NCBI RefSeq assembly: GCF_014207985.1
Contig: NZ_JACHMI010000001.1
Location: 10,089,001-10,153,000 of the forward strand
DNA: 64,000 bases
Direction of reading: 5' to 3'
Origin: Nonomuraea rubra
Lineage (GTDB): Bacteria; Actinomycetota; Actinomycetes; Streptosporangiales; Streptosporangiaceae
Below the pieces are notes generated by a model. The model was given only the letters and a program-made list of their open reading frames with translations. It did not search any database and was not told the origin of the DNA. The position numbers and the translations under genes are program-made. This document shows, in pieces, positions 55,943-64,000 of the stretch (positions are counted from its first letter, which is position 1; each line of letters begins with the position of its first letter).

Positions 55943-57688
55943 TCAGGCTTCGACGGCGGCCATGATGCGGTCGGCGGCCTCGGCGAGCGGGATCTCCGAC
56001 TTCTCGCCGGAGACGCGGTCGCGCAGCTCCACGACGCCCTGCGACAGCCCGCGCCCGACGACCACGATCGTGGGCAGGCCGAGCAGCTCGGCGTCCTTGA
56101 ACTTCACACCGGGCGAGACCTGCGCCCGGTCGTCCACCAGGACCCGCAGGCCGCGGGACTCCAGCTCGGCGCCCAGCTCCAGGGCTGCCTCCACCTGGTT
56201 CTCCTTGCCGGTGCCGACGATGTGCACGTCGGCGGGCGCGACCTCGCGCGGCCACACCAGGCCCAGCTGGTCGTGGGCCTGCTCGGCGATGACGGCGACC
56301 GCGCGGGACACGCCGATGCCGTAGGAGCCCATGGTGATGCGGATGGGCTTGCCGTCGGGGCCGAGCGCGTCGAGGCCGGCGGCGTCGGCGTACTTGCGGC
56401 CGAGCTGGAAGATGTGGCCGATCTCGATGCCCCGGTCGATGGACAGCTCGGCGCCGCAGCGGGGGCAGGGGTCGCCGGCGCGAACCTCGGCGGCCTCGAT
56501 GGTGCCGTCGGGGGTGAAGTCGCGGCCCGCGACCACGTTGGCGGCGTGCTTGCCGGGCTCGTTGGCGCCCGTCACCCAGGACGTGCCGGTGACGACGCGG
56601 GGGTCGACGAGGTAGCGGATACCGAGCTCGCGCAGGATCTGCGGGCCGATGTAGCCGCGTACCAGGCCGGGGTGCTTGGCGAAGTCGGCGGCCTCGAAGA
56701 TGGCGGGCTCGCCGGGCGCCAGCGACGCCTCCAGGCGCTTGAAGTCGACCTCGCGGTCGCCGGGCACGCCGACGATCAGCGTCTCGACCTTGTCGGAGCC
56801 GGGCGTGGTCACCTTGACGACGACGTTCTTGAGCGTGTCGGCGGCGGTGACGGACAGGCCGTGGTGCTCGTTGACGTACGACACCAGGGACTCGATGGTC
56901 GGGGTGTCGGGGGTGTCCAGCACCTGCAGCGCGGGCAGGTCGCCGGTCGGACGCGCGGCGGGGGCGGGCGTGACGACGGCCTCGGCGTTGGCCGCGTATC
57001 CGCAGGAGTGGCAGGCCACGAACGTGTCCTCGCCGGTGGGCGTGGGCGCCAGGAACTCCTCCGACGCGGAGCCGCCCATCGCGCCCGACGTCGCGAACAC
57101 GATCTTGTACTTGATGCCGAGGCGGTCGAAGGTCCTGATGTAGGTCTCGCGGTGCTGCTCGTAGGAGCGCTTGAGGCCGTCGTCGTCGAGGTCGAAGGAG
57201 TAGGAGTCCTTCATCAGGAATTCGCGGCCCCGCAGGATGCCGGCCCTGGGCCGCGCCTCGTCGCGGTATTTGGTCTGGATTTGGTAAAGGGTGACCGGAT
57301 AGTCCTTGTAGGAGGAGTATTCGCCCTTGACCATGTCGGTGAAGAGCTCCTCGTGCGTGGGGCCGAGGAGGTAGTCGGCGCCCTTGCGGTCCTGCAGCCG
57401 GAAGAGGGTGTCGCCGTATTCGGTCCAGCGGCCAGTCGCCTCGTAGTATTCGCGGGGCAGCAGGGCGGGGAAGAGCACTTCCTGGCCGCCCATGCGGTTC
57501 ATTTCCGCGCGGACGATCTTTGCGACGTTCTCCAGGACCATTTTGCCGAGGGGCAGCCAGGAGTAGATTCCGGGCGCGACGCGGCGGACGTAGCCGGCGC
57601 GGACGAGGAGCTTGTGGCTCGGCACTTCCGCGTCTGCCGGGTCGTCCCGCAGGGTGCGAAGAAACAACGACGACATGCGCAGCAACAC
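55943..57688 (-). CDS. proS: Prolyl-tRNA synthetase, bacterial type
   Basis: 581 residues charging tRNA-Pro. Class II motifs: [16 protein letters not shown], motif 2 [28 protein letters not shown], a central editing insertion (about 225-400, with [18 protein letters not shown]) and motif 3 [14 protein letters not shown]; the anticodon domain ends the protein. GTG 57688 is preceded by AAGGAG. Monocistronic. Confidence 0.96.
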   Translation of the reverse strand: MLLRMSSLFLRTLRDDPADAEVPSHKLLVRAGYVRRVAPGIYSWLPLGKMVLENVAKIVRAEMNRMGGQEVLFPALLPREYYEATGRWTEYGDTLFRLQDRKGADYLLGPTHEELFTDMVKGEYSSYKDYPVTLYQIQTKYRDEARPRAGILRGREFLMKDSYSFDLDDDGLKRSYEQHRETYIRTFDRLGIKYKIVFATSGAMGGSASEEFLAPTPTGEDTFVACHSCGYAANAEAVVTPAPAARPTGDLPALQVLDTPDTPTIESLVSYVNEHHGLSVTAADTLKNVVVKVTTPGSDKVETLIVGVPGDREVDFKRLEASLAPGEPAIFEAADFAKHPGLVRGYIGPQILRELGIRYLVDPRVVTGTSWVTGANEPGKHAANVVAGRDFTPDGTIEAAEVRAGDPCPRCGAELSIDRGIEIGHIFQLGRKYADAAGLDALGPDGKPIRITMGSYGIGVSRAVAVIAEQAHDQLGLVWPREVAPADVHIVGTGKENQVEAALELGAELESRGLRVLVDDRAQVSPGVKFKDAELLGLPTIVVVGRGLSQGVVELRDRVSGEKSEIPLAEAADRIMAAVEA

Positions 57689-57827
57689 GGCTACTCCTTG
57701 CTCGAACCTGGATGCGAAGGACTACAGGCTATCGAGTCGGAGGAGCGCCGCGCTCGGGCTTATCCTGGCGGGCTCGGACGGGGCTTCGGCTGGGACACGG
57801 ACGGCGAGCGGGATCCGGCGCGCGACC

Positions 57828-58499
57828 TCAGACGGCGAGGGGGATCCAGCCCGCGACGAAGGCGCCCAGGCAGACCGTGAACAGTCCGGCGAAGACCGCC
57901 GACATCGCCAGCGCGCGCAGCCGCCCGCGCGTGCTCCTGCGCAGCGCCAGCACCAGGGCCACGGACGCCAGGCCGACCACCATCGCAGGCCCGGGCCAGA
58001 ACGACTGCTCGCTGTCGATGAACCCGGGCGTCGCCCGGTCCACCACGTCGGCGATCAGCGCCGCGCCGACCGCGCCCGCCGCCACGTCGCCCCAGCCGTC
58101 CTGCCTGCGGGTGACGTACGCCAGCAGGCCCAGGCCCACGAGCAGGGCGAGCGTCCAGTTGAGCCCGGTGGGGCTGCCGCCGATCACGTCGAAGGCGTCG
58201 TCGCCGGTCAGCGCGCTCGCCCCCAGGGCGGAGACCAGCGTGGACACCGCCGCCAGGAACGTCGTCACCAGCGCCCAGCCGAACCCGGACGCGGTGGCGC
58301 CGACGGTCAGCGCGAGGGCGAGATAGGCGTACGGGTCGTAGACCTGGCCGAGCCAGGCGAGGCCGCTGGCGGAAATGAGCATGCCGGTCAGGCCGACGGC
58401 CAATCCTCCCAGGAAGGCCGTGACCAAATGGCGTTCGATGGCGCGCTGACGCCGGTCGTATTCGGCGAAGTCGGCGTAGTCGATGGTGGTGTTGTTCAT
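57828..58499 (-). CDS. Membrane protein of unknown function
   Basis: A 223-residue protein with six or seven hydrophobic segments after a polar N-terminus (MNNTTIDYADFAEYDRRQRAIERH). Segments include LVTAFLGGLAVGLTGMLISASGLAWLG, PYAYLALALTVGATASGFGWALVTTFLAAV and LAMSAVFAGLFTVCLGAFVAGWI. I do not recognise the family. ATG 58499 was chosen because AGGGA lies about nine nt upstream. It is divergent from the acyl-CoA dehydrogenase, sharing the region with the palindrome at 58604. Confidence 0.75.
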   Translation of the reverse strand: MNNTTIDYADFAEYDRRQRAIERHLVTAFLGGLAVGLTGMLISASGLAWLGQVYDPYAYLALALTVGATASGFGWALVTTFLAAVSTLVSALGASALTGDDAFDVIGGSPTGLNWTLALLVGLGLLAYVTRRQDGWGDVAAGAVGAALIADVVDRATPGFIDSEQSFWPGPAMVVGLASVALVLALRRSTRGRLRALAMSAVFAGLFTVCLGAFVAGWIPLAV

Positions 58500-58603
58500 G
58501 TCCATTTCCCTGGTCAACCCCTCCCCGTGAATCGTCTGGGGATGACCACACCCAGATTATGTGACCGTACAAAAAAGGCAAATTTCGGTCATGTCCATAC
58601 TAA

Positions 58604-58621
58604 AACAAGCAATCGCTTGGT
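58604..58621. promoter_or_regulatory. Palindromic operator 1 of the acyl-CoA cluster
   Basis: AACAAGC-AATC-GCTTGGT matches the second site at 60211-60228 at six of seven left-arm bases and all seven right-arm bases. It ends immediately before the -10 box TATGAT, where a bound repressor would block RNA polymerase. The form suggests a TetR-family regulator of acyl-CoA metabolism. Confidence 0.65.
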
Positions 58622-58627
58622 TATGAT
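58622..58627 (+). promoter_or_regulatory. -10 box for the acyl-CoA dehydrogenase gene
   Basis: TATGAT (five of six to consensus) ends seven nt before GTG 58635; leaderless start likely. The operator fills the upstream spacer. Confidence 0.55.
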
Positions 58628-58634
58628 CAGTGGC

Positions 58635-59585
58635 GTGGCATTCGCACCCGCACTCGCCGATGAGCTCCGCGCCGCCGTCCGTGACTATCTGGCCGGGCGT
58701 CCCGGAGCCTCGTGGCGGGAGTTCGCGCGGGACGTGGGGATCGCCGGGCTGCTCGTGCCCGGGAAGCACGGCGGCGCGGGATGCGGGGCGGCCGAGATGG
58801 CTGCCGTGGCGGAGGAGCTGGGGCGGGCCCTGTCACCCCATCCCTTCCTCCAGTCGGCGGTCATGGCGGTCGAGGCGGCCACGTCCTGCGGGGCGGACGA
58901 GCTGCTGGAGGCACTGGCGGGCGGGGTGAGCGCGACCGTGGTGCTGCCGGGTGACGGGGAGCTGCGCCTCGACGGGGAACGGCTCACGGGAGTGGTGCCG
59001 TACGCGCTGGAGGGGGAGCTGGTGCTGGCCTACGCCGGCGGGGCGCTGGTGGAGGCCGTGCCCTCGCGGCGGGCGGCGTACGTGACGATGGACGAGAGCC
59101 GGCCGCTGCAGCGGCTCGACTTCGACGGCGTCCCGGTGCGGCGGCTGGGCGACGGGGCCGGGTGGGCCCGGGTGCGGGACCTCGGGATCGCGGCCCTGGC
59201 GGCCGAGCAGGTGGGCGGGGCGCAGCGGTGCCTGGACATGGCGGTGGAGCACGCCAAGCGGCGGCACCAGTTCGGGCGGCCGATCGGGGCGTTCCAGGCG
59301 ATCAAGCACAAGCTGGCGGATCTGCTGCTGCTCGTGGAGTCGGCCAGGTCCGCAGCCTCGGCGGCGGCGGAGGACGAGGTGGCGGCGGCGGTCGCGGGGG
59401 CGTACTGCACGGAGGCCTATCTGGTGGTGGCCGGGGAGAACATCCAGGTGCACGGGGGGATCGGGATCACCTGGGAGCATCCCGCGCACCGGTACTTCAA
59501 ACGCGCCACCTCGGACGCACAACTCTTCGGCCCACCCCAGGCCCATCGCGCCCGGCTCGCCACCCACATCCTCGGAACGGCCTGA
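58635..59585 (+). CDS. Acyl-CoA dehydrogenase family protein
   Basis: A 316-residue FAD protein. The N-terminal helical part contains FARDVGIAGLLVPGKHGGAGCGAAEMAAVAEELGR; the C-terminal domain has QRCLDMAVEHAKRRHQFGRPIGAFQAIKHKLADLL and EAYLVVAGENIQVHGGIGITWEHPAHRYFKRA, the usual signatures. It is shorter than standard (about 380-400) because the middle beta domain is reduced, as in the smaller partner subunits of heteromeric dehydrogenases in steroid or cholesterol catabolism; no partner gene is adjacent. Start GTG 58635 is set by TATGAT; ATG 58623 would overlap the -10 box. Confidence 0.87.
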   Translation: MAFAPALADELRAAVRDYLAGRPGASWREFARDVGIAGLLVPGKHGGAGCGAAEMAAVAEELGRALSPHPFLQSAVMAVEAATSCGADELLEALAGGVSATVVLPGDGELRLDGERLTGVVPYALEGELVLAYAGGALVEAVPSRRAAYVTMDESRPLQRLDFDGVPVRRLGDGAGWARVRDLGIAALAAEQVGGAQRCLDMAVEHAKRRHQFGRPIGAFQAIKHKLADLLLLVESARSAASAAAEDEVAAAVAGAYCTEAYLVVAGENIQVHGGIGITWEHPAHRYFKRATSDAQLFGPPQAHRARLATHILGTA

Positions 59586-59673
59586 GGCCCACCCCACACC
59601 GACCACACTTCGGCCGGGGGCCCCTTGGCGGCCACGCCCGGCGCGGGCGGCGCCGACGTAAGGCGCAGGGGGG

Positions 59674-60156
59674 TCAGCCGCCGAGGAGTTCTTCCCAGGG
59701 GTGGCGGGTGTTGGTGCGGCGGGTGGTGTCGAGGGCTTCGGCGAGGCGCCAGAAGCCCGGGCGGGCGTGGAGGGTGGCCCGGCCGATCGGGTCGATCGCG
59801 CGCAGTTCGAAGCGGACGCCCATCACGTCGAGCACCGCCGAGGCGCCGTCGCCCGGACCGGCCTGGGCGACGAGGGGGCCGTCGTAGTCGGGGTCGCGGA
59901 CCTGCTCGGCCAGGAGGGAGGCCACCTCCGACGCGTACGGCCCGTCACGCCACTCGACGTGCCAGCTGTGGTCGGCCCCGCGCCACCACGTCAGGTCCCG
60001 GCACGACTCGATGAAGTCGGCCTCGGAGGCCAGCGCGGCCATCACCCGGCCGAACGCCTCGTACCGGCGGGCGCTGGTGAGCGAGAGTTCGCCGCCTTGG
60101 TCCGGAGACGTGCCGGCCTTCGGCCGCCGCAACGCGTGCTTTCGCTTCACAGGCAT
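59674..60156 (-). CDS. Protein of unknown function
   Basis: A 160-residue soluble protein with a basic N-terminus (MPVKRKHALRRPKAG) and an alpha/beta body: ARRYEAFGRVMAALASEADFIESCRDLTWWRG, WHVEWRDGPYASEVASLLAEQV, GVRFELRAIDPIGRATLHARPGFWRLAEALDTT. No family recognised; the composition and codon use are normal, so it is probably a real gene. It lies between the two units that carry the shared operator, on the opposite strand. Confidence 0.7.
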   Translation of the reverse strand: MPVKRKHALRRPKAGTSPDQGGELSLTSARRYEAFGRVMAALASEADFIESCRDLTWWRGADHSWHVEWRDGPYASEVASLLAEQVRDPDYDGPLVAQAGPGDGASAVLDVMGVRFELRAIDPIGRATLHARPGFWRLAEALDTTRRTNTRHPWEELLGG

Positions 60157-60210
60157 CCACTCTGATCGCCGCCGCGCCCTTCCCGCAAGTCTTTGCCGCT
60201 GATACGCTCT

Positions 60211-60228
60211 ACCAAGCGAGCGCTTGGT
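60211..60228. promoter_or_regulatory. Palindromic operator 2 of the acyl-CoA cluster
   Basis: ACCAAGC-GAGC-GCTTGGT is a perfect 7-bp inverted repeat with a 4-bp spacer, 21 nt before the LLM oxidoreductase start and close to its probable transcription start. Near-identical to operator 1. Confidence 0.7.
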
Positions 60229-60249
60229 TCCTACTTCGCCGGAGGCGCG

Positions 60250-61320
60250 ATGACGTCGTCCCTACGGATCAGCCTGGGGTATGAGCTGGAGGTCCGCGGT
60301 CGCACCCGCGAGGTCGAGCAGCAGGCGTTCCAGAACGTGATCGACCAGGTCGTCCTGGGCGACCGGCTGGGCTGCGAGGCCGCCTGGTTCGTGGAGCACC
60401 ACTTCACCAGGGGTTTCTCCCACTCCTCCGCCCCCGACCTGGTCCTGGCCGCCATCTCGCAGCGCACCGAGCGCATCCGCCTGGGGCTCGGGGTGGTGCT
60501 GCTGCCGTTCCAGTCCCCGATCCGTACGGCGGAGCGCGTCGCCACGCTCGACGTCCTGAGCGGCGGCCGGGTCGAGTTCGGCACGGGACGTGGTGCGTCG
60601 CCGCTGGAGTACCAGGCGTTCCAGCGGCCGTTCGAGAAGTCGCGGCAGATCTGGGAGGACTCGCTGGAGGCCACGCTGGCCATCTGGCAGGCCGACGGCG
60701 AGCCGGTCAGCCGGTCGAACGAGTTCTTCGAGATCCCCGACGTGGCCGTTTACCCGCGCCCGGCCCAGCGGCCGCACCCGCCGGTCTGGGTGGCCTCGAC
60801 CTCCCTGGAGGGCTATCTGGCCGCCGCCAGGCACGGGTACAACCTGCTCGGCATGACCATGCTCAAGGGCATCGACGACGTCGCCGCCGACATCGCGAAA
60901 TATCGGGAATGTTTGGCCGAGCACGGCCACGACCCCGCCACCCGGCGCGTCGCGCTCATGATCCCCTGGTACGTCGCCCCCACCCGCGACGAGGCCAACG
61001 CCACCGCCGCCGACCCGGTCCTGTGGTACATCCGCCGCCAGGTCAACCTCGTCACCCCGCCCGACTACTACGACGCCCGCCACGCCACCCACCGCGTGCT
61101 CGGGCAGCTCGCCGCCGGGCTGCCGCCCGACGAGGCCATGGCCACGCTCCGCGAGCACCTGATGGTCGTCGTGGACGACGTGGAGGGCTCGCGCAAGGCC
61201 CTGGCCAGGATCACCGAGGCGGGCGCGACGGACCTGATCATCCAGGCGCAGGTGGGCGGCCTGGCGCACGAGCGGGTGTGCGAGTCGATCTCCCTGTTCA
61301 TGAAGGACGTGATGCGTTGA
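60250..61320 (+). CDS. LLM class flavin-dependent oxidoreductase
   Basis: A 356-residue bacterial-luciferase-like TIM barrel using FMN or F420. Motifs: DRLGCEAAWFVEHHFTRGFSHSSAPDLVLAAIS, TERIRLGLGVVLLPFQSPIRTAERVATLDVLSGGRVEFGTGRG and RPHPPVWVASTS. ATG 60250 follows GGAGG. Its stop overlaps the next ATG (TGATG shared), so the two are coupled. With the acyl-CoA ligases it suggests catabolism of a carboxylic acid or ring compound; the substrate is unknown. Confidence 0.88.
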   Translation: MTSSLRISLGYELEVRGRTREVEQQAFQNVIDQVVLGDRLGCEAAWFVEHHFTRGFSHSSAPDLVLAAISQRTERIRLGLGVVLLPFQSPIRTAERVATLDVLSGGRVEFGTGRGASPLEYQAFQRPFEKSRQIWEDSLEATLAIWQADGEPVSRSNEFFEIPDVAVYPRPAQRPHPPVWVASTSLEGYLAAARHGYNLLGMTMLKGIDDVAADIAKYRECLAEHGHDPATRRVALMIPWYVAPTRDEANATAADPVLWYIRRQVNLVTPPDYYDARHATHRVLGQLAAGLPPDEAMATLREHLMVVVDDVEGSRKALARITEAGATDLIIQAQVGGLAHERVCESISLFMKDVMR

Positions 61321-62381
61321 TGGCGCGCTGGCTGACCCGGGACGACCTCGGGGCCGCCGCGGGCTCGGCCACCGGGCTGCTGCTGGTCTCCCCCGACGTG
61401 TCCAGCGTCTTCCCGCTGTCCCCCGAGGACCGTACGGCCGCGGCGCGGCTGACGACGGCGGCGCTGCGGGAGTCGGGGGTCGGCGAGCACGACCGCGTCG
61501 TGGTGGCCCTCGCGGAACCGGCCGGCGCGCTGTGGGCGACGGCGGCGGCGGACGTGGCGCGGGCGGCGGCCTGCGTGGGCCCGCGCGGCCGGATGCGCCT
61601 GCACCACGCGCTGAGCACGCTGAAGGCCACCACGCTGGTCGCGACCCCGACGGGCGCGATGGACCTGCTGGCCCGCCTGCATCTTGAGTTCCTGCTGGAC
61701 CCGCTGGACCTCGGGCTCAGGACCATCGTGCTGACCGGCGAGATCGCATCCAAGCGCACGCTCGCCCACCTGGCGGGCGAGTTCGGGGCCACGGTCACGG
61801 AGGTGCTGGCCAGCCCGTTCGGCGGTGGCGCGCTGGCCTGGCGCGAGGCCGAGGAGCAGCCGCTCAGGCCGCTCGCGGACGGGCTGCTCGGGCTGGCGGC
61901 GCTGGACAAGGACGTGCCCGCGACGGCTGACGGGCCGGCCGAGCTGGTCGTCACGCCGTCCGCGCACTCGTCGCTCGGCGACGCCGTGCTCAGGACCGGG
62001 CTGGTCGCCAGGATCGCGGAGGCGGGGGAGATCCCCGCGCCCGCCCACACGGTGGGCGAGCACGTGCTGGTCAGGGGCGTGTGGCTGGCGCTGCCGCGGA
62101 TCGAGAAGGCGCTGTCGCGGATCGACGGCGTGGCGGGGTGGGAGCTGGCGATCAGCCGGCAGGGGACGCTGGACACGGCGGTGCTCAAGGTCACGTTCGC
62201 CAGGCGGAGCCTGGTCGGCAACCCCATGTGGAAGGGGCGGATCGAGCAGGCCGTGCGGGCGCTGACCCCCGTGTCGGTCGCCGTGGAGATCGTCCAGGAG
62301 GTCTCCGAGACGCCGACGCCCGGCACCGTGAACGACCTGCGCGGCCACCACCTCGGAAGGGACAGAGCGCTCATCACCTGA
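61320..62381 (+). CDS. PaaK-like (phenylacetate-CoA ligase family) protein lacking the P-loop
   Basis: A 353-residue protein resembling adenylate-forming ligases of the PaaK type in its middle and C-terminus: ALSTLKATTLVATPTGAMDLLARLHLEF, LDLGLRTIVLTGEIASKRTLAHLAGEFGATVTEVLASPFGGG, and the C-terminal subdomain IEKALSRIDGVAGWELAISRQGTLDTAVLKV...VEIVQEV. The SSGTTG phosphate loop is not present: the N-terminal part reads LLLVSPDVSSVFPLSPEDRT. It is about 80 residues shorter than PaaK. It may have lost adenylation, or act with the FadD that follows. Co-translated with the LLM gene. Confidence 0.65.
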   Translation: MARWLTRDDLGAAAGSATGLLLVSPDVSSVFPLSPEDRTAAARLTTAALRESGVGEHDRVVVALAEPAGALWATAAADVARAAACVGPRGRMRLHHALSTLKATTLVATPTGAMDLLARLHLEFLLDPLDLGLRTIVLTGEIASKRTLAHLAGEFGATVTEVLASPFGGGALAWREAEEQPLRPLADGLLGLAALDKDVPATADGPAELVVTPSAHSSLGDAVLRTGLVARIAEAGEIPAPAHTVGEHVLVRGVWLALPRIEKALSRIDGVAGWELAISRQGTLDTAVLKVTFARRSLVGNPMWKGRIEQAVRALTPVSVAVEIVQEVSETPTPGTVNDLRGHHLGRDRALIT

Positions 62382-62394
62382 CAAGGGGCAGCCG

Positions 62395-63903
62395 ATGGGA
62401 TCGATGCCGGACTGGGGGACGCTCCCCCGCATGCTGCGTGACCAGGCCGAACGGCATCCCGATCAGCTCGTGGCCGCCGATCCCGCGGGCCCGCGGCTGA
62501 CGCTGGCGGAGCTGCGGGAGGCGGCGTCCGGGGTCGCCCGCGGCCTCGTCGCGCTCGGCGTGCGGCCGGGTGACCGGGTGGCGATCTGGGGGGCGAACTC
62601 GGCCCGCTGGGTGACCCACGCGTTCGGGATCTGGGACGCGGGAGCGGCGATCGTGCCGCTGTCGCCCCGCTACAAGGGCATCGAGGCCGCCCAGCTCATC
62701 GAGAAGACGGGCGCGGGGGTGCTGATCGCGCAGGACTCCCTGGCCGGGTTGCTGCCGCCGCTGCCCGGGCTGCGGCACGTCGTCCCCGAGGTGCCCGCCG
62801 CCGCGGAGGTGCCCGTACGGGAGGCCGAGGAGCGGGCACTGGCCGTACGGCCCGGCGACCTGTGCGAGATCATGTCCACCTCCGGCACCACCGGCACGCC
62901 CAAGGGCGTGATGATCGACCACTCCCAGGTGCTGCGCGGCTACTGGGACTGGTCGGAGATCGTCACGCTGGACGAGCACGACCGGTATCCGGTGATCGCG
63001 CCGTTCAGCCACGGGTTCGGGCTCAACGCCGGGCTCGTCGCCTGCGTCCTGCGCCGGGCCACGATGATCCCGCTCGCGGTCTTCACCCCGGACGCGCTGA
63101 TGTCGCTGATCTCCGAGGAGCGGGTCACGGTGCTGGCCGGGCCGCCCACGCTGTTCCACCGGCTGCTGGACGAGCTCGACCGCGGAGCCTGGGACGTGTC
63201 GTCGCTGCGGGTGGCCATCTGCGGGGCCGCCGCCGTACCGGCCGGCCTGATCACGCGGCTGGTCGAGCAGGTCGGCCTGGAACGGATGATCAACGCGTAC
63301 GGGCTCATGGAGGGCACGGTCGTCTCCATGACGAGGGCGGGCGACCCCATCGACGTGATCGCGAACACCACCGGCAGGCCCGTGCCCGGCATCGAGGTGA
63401 AGGTGGTGGACGACGACGGCAAGCAGGTCGCGGCCGGCGAGCGCGGCGAGATCCTGCAGCGCGGCTACGGTGTGATGCGCGGTTACTGGGGCGAGCCGGC
63501 GCGCACGGCCGAGGTGATCGACGGGGACGGCTGGCTGCACACCGGCGACGTCGGCGTGCTGGACGAGGCGGGCAACCTGGCCATCGTGGACCGCAAGAAG
63601 GACCTGTACATCGTCAACGGGTTCAACGTCTCCCCGGCCGAGGTCGAGTCGCTGCTGCTGCGGGAGGGCTCGCTGGCGCAGGCCGCCGTCGTGGGCGTGC
63701 CCGACCCGGTCTCCGGCGAGTCGGGGGTGGCCTACGTCGTGCCCCGGCCGGGGATGGCGGCCGATCCCGCGGAGCTGGCGGCGTGGGCGCGCGCCAACAT
63801 GTCCGGCTACAAGGTGCCCAGGCGGATCGTCGTGGTGGACGCTCTGCCGACCAACGCCAACGGCAAGGTGGACAAGGTGGCACTGCGCCATCGCCCGGCG
63901 TAG
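62395..63903 (+). CDS. Acyl-CoA synthetase, FadD3-like
   Basis: A 502-residue AMP-forming ligase. Core motifs: STSGTTGTPKGVMIDH (P-loop), YGLMEG (A5), GWLHTGDVG (A7), IVDRKKDLYIVNGFNVSPAEVE (A8) and NANGKVDK with the catalytic Lys (A10). Length and FNVSPAEVE resemble the FadD3/FadD17 group acting on steroid or short branched acids. ATG 62395 is preceded by AAGGGG at six nt and follows the PaaK-like stop by 13 nt. Confidence 0.87.
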   Translation: MGSMPDWGTLPRMLRDQAERHPDQLVAADPAGPRLTLAELREAASGVARGLVALGVRPGDRVAIWGANSARWVTHAFGIWDAGAAIVPLSPRYKGIEAAQLIEKTGAGVLIAQDSLAGLLPPLPGLRHVVPEVPAAAEVPVREAEERALAVRPGDLCEIMSTSGTTGTPKGVMIDHSQVLRGYWDWSEIVTLDEHDRYPVIAPFSHGFGLNAGLVACVLRRATMIPLAVFTPDALMSLISEERVTVLAGPPTLFHRLLDELDRGAWDVSSLRVAICGAAAVPAGLITRLVEQVGLERMINAYGLMEGTVVSMTRAGDPIDVIANTTGRPVPGIEVKVVDDDGKQVAAGERGEILQRGYGVMRGYWGEPARTAEVIDGDGWLHTGDVGVLDEAGNLAIVDRKKDLYIVNGFNVSPAEVESLLLREGSLAQAAVVGVPDPVSGESGVAYVVPRPGMAADPAELAAWARANMSGYKVPRRIVVVDALPTNANGKVDKVALRHRPA

Positions 63904-63945
63904 CGGAGTAGCGTGGAGGTACGCGCCTTTCGCCCGGGAGCCGCC

Positions 63946-64000
63946 ATGTTGCGCCTGCTCGCCGGTGAGGCCGCACGTAGGTTCGGGGGGCGCGCGGCCG
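63946..64000 (+). CDS. Start of a further gene, cut by the window end (possibly another AMP-binding enzyme)
   Basis: ATG 63946 is preceded by GGGAG at six nt and reads MLRLLAGEAARRFGGRAA before the window ends. The phrase LLAGEAARRFG-RAA resembles the N-terminus of AMP-binding ligases (LLxxxAxRxPDRxA), so another acyl-CoA synthetase of the same operon is likely, but 18 residues are too few to be certain. Confidence 0.45.
   Translation, partial: MLRLLAGEAARRFGGRAA

Noticed and set aside
58604..60228. Assigning the two palindromes to KstR2 (cholesterol ring catabolism)
   Set aside because: The reported KstR2 motif has two bases between CAAG and CTTG; here there are six, so the regulator is left unnamed.

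Overview
The window is chromosomal DNA of a very high-GC actinobacterium. The gene set and order (rimP-nusA-ylxR-infB-DUF503-rbfA-nrnA-truB-ribF-rpsO-pnp-M16-dapB, plus dapA next to RNase J), frequent GTG starts, ANTAR and CGNR proteins and UTRA-type GntR regulators all fit. I infer Streptosporangiales, possibly Nonomuraea-like, from protein style; no marker gene proves it.

Layout. 1-4.9 kb: gene-free repeats, then a divergent D-glucarate module (2,5-dioxovalerate dehydrogenase; glucarate dehydratase; an unrecognised partner). 4.9-6 kb: an octamer array and a leaderless DUF402 gene. 6-10.7 kb: a NarL-type two-component system divergent from an ABC-2 exporter. 10.7-14.4 kb: rnj, dapA and a GNAT gene, all on the minus strand. 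14.4-21.85 kb: a gene-poor, repeat-rich accessory stretch with a GntR/UTRA regulator, radC, a series of inverted repeats, a tiny CxxC ORF and two adjacent genes each encoding two GntR winged helices. 21.85-30.6 kb: a minus-strand trio (EamA exporter, diiron protein, ASCH protein) divergent from a MocR regulator, followed by plus-strand CGNR, GNAT, menA, a deaminase, GAF-ANTAR and XRE-cupin genes. 30.6-37.5 kb: a five-gene peptide-uptake operon with an S9 peptidase inside it. 37.6-57.7 kb: mostly the core translation and RNA-processing block, proS and dapB, with small plus-strand genes between. 57.8-64 kb: a membrane protein and an acyl-CoA cluster (acyl-CoA dehydrogenase, LLM oxidoreductase, a degenerate PaaK-like protein, a FadD and the start of another probable ligase) with two near-identical palindromic operators.

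How parts work together. The glucarate genes should take D-glucarate to 2-oxoglutarate. The kinase and regulator probably control the adjacent exporter. The peptide transporter probably delivers peptides to its own peptidase. The two shared palindromes suggest one repressor controls both acyl-CoA transcription units. Many starts lie 6-8 nt after a TANNNT box with no Shine-Dalgarno sequence, so leaderless mRNA looks common.

The least explained part is 14.4-21.85 kb: hairpins with compensatory base changes, several unrelated tandem arrays, and a duplicated pair of double-winged-helix proteins with no effector domain. All calls were made by eye; no database search was run.
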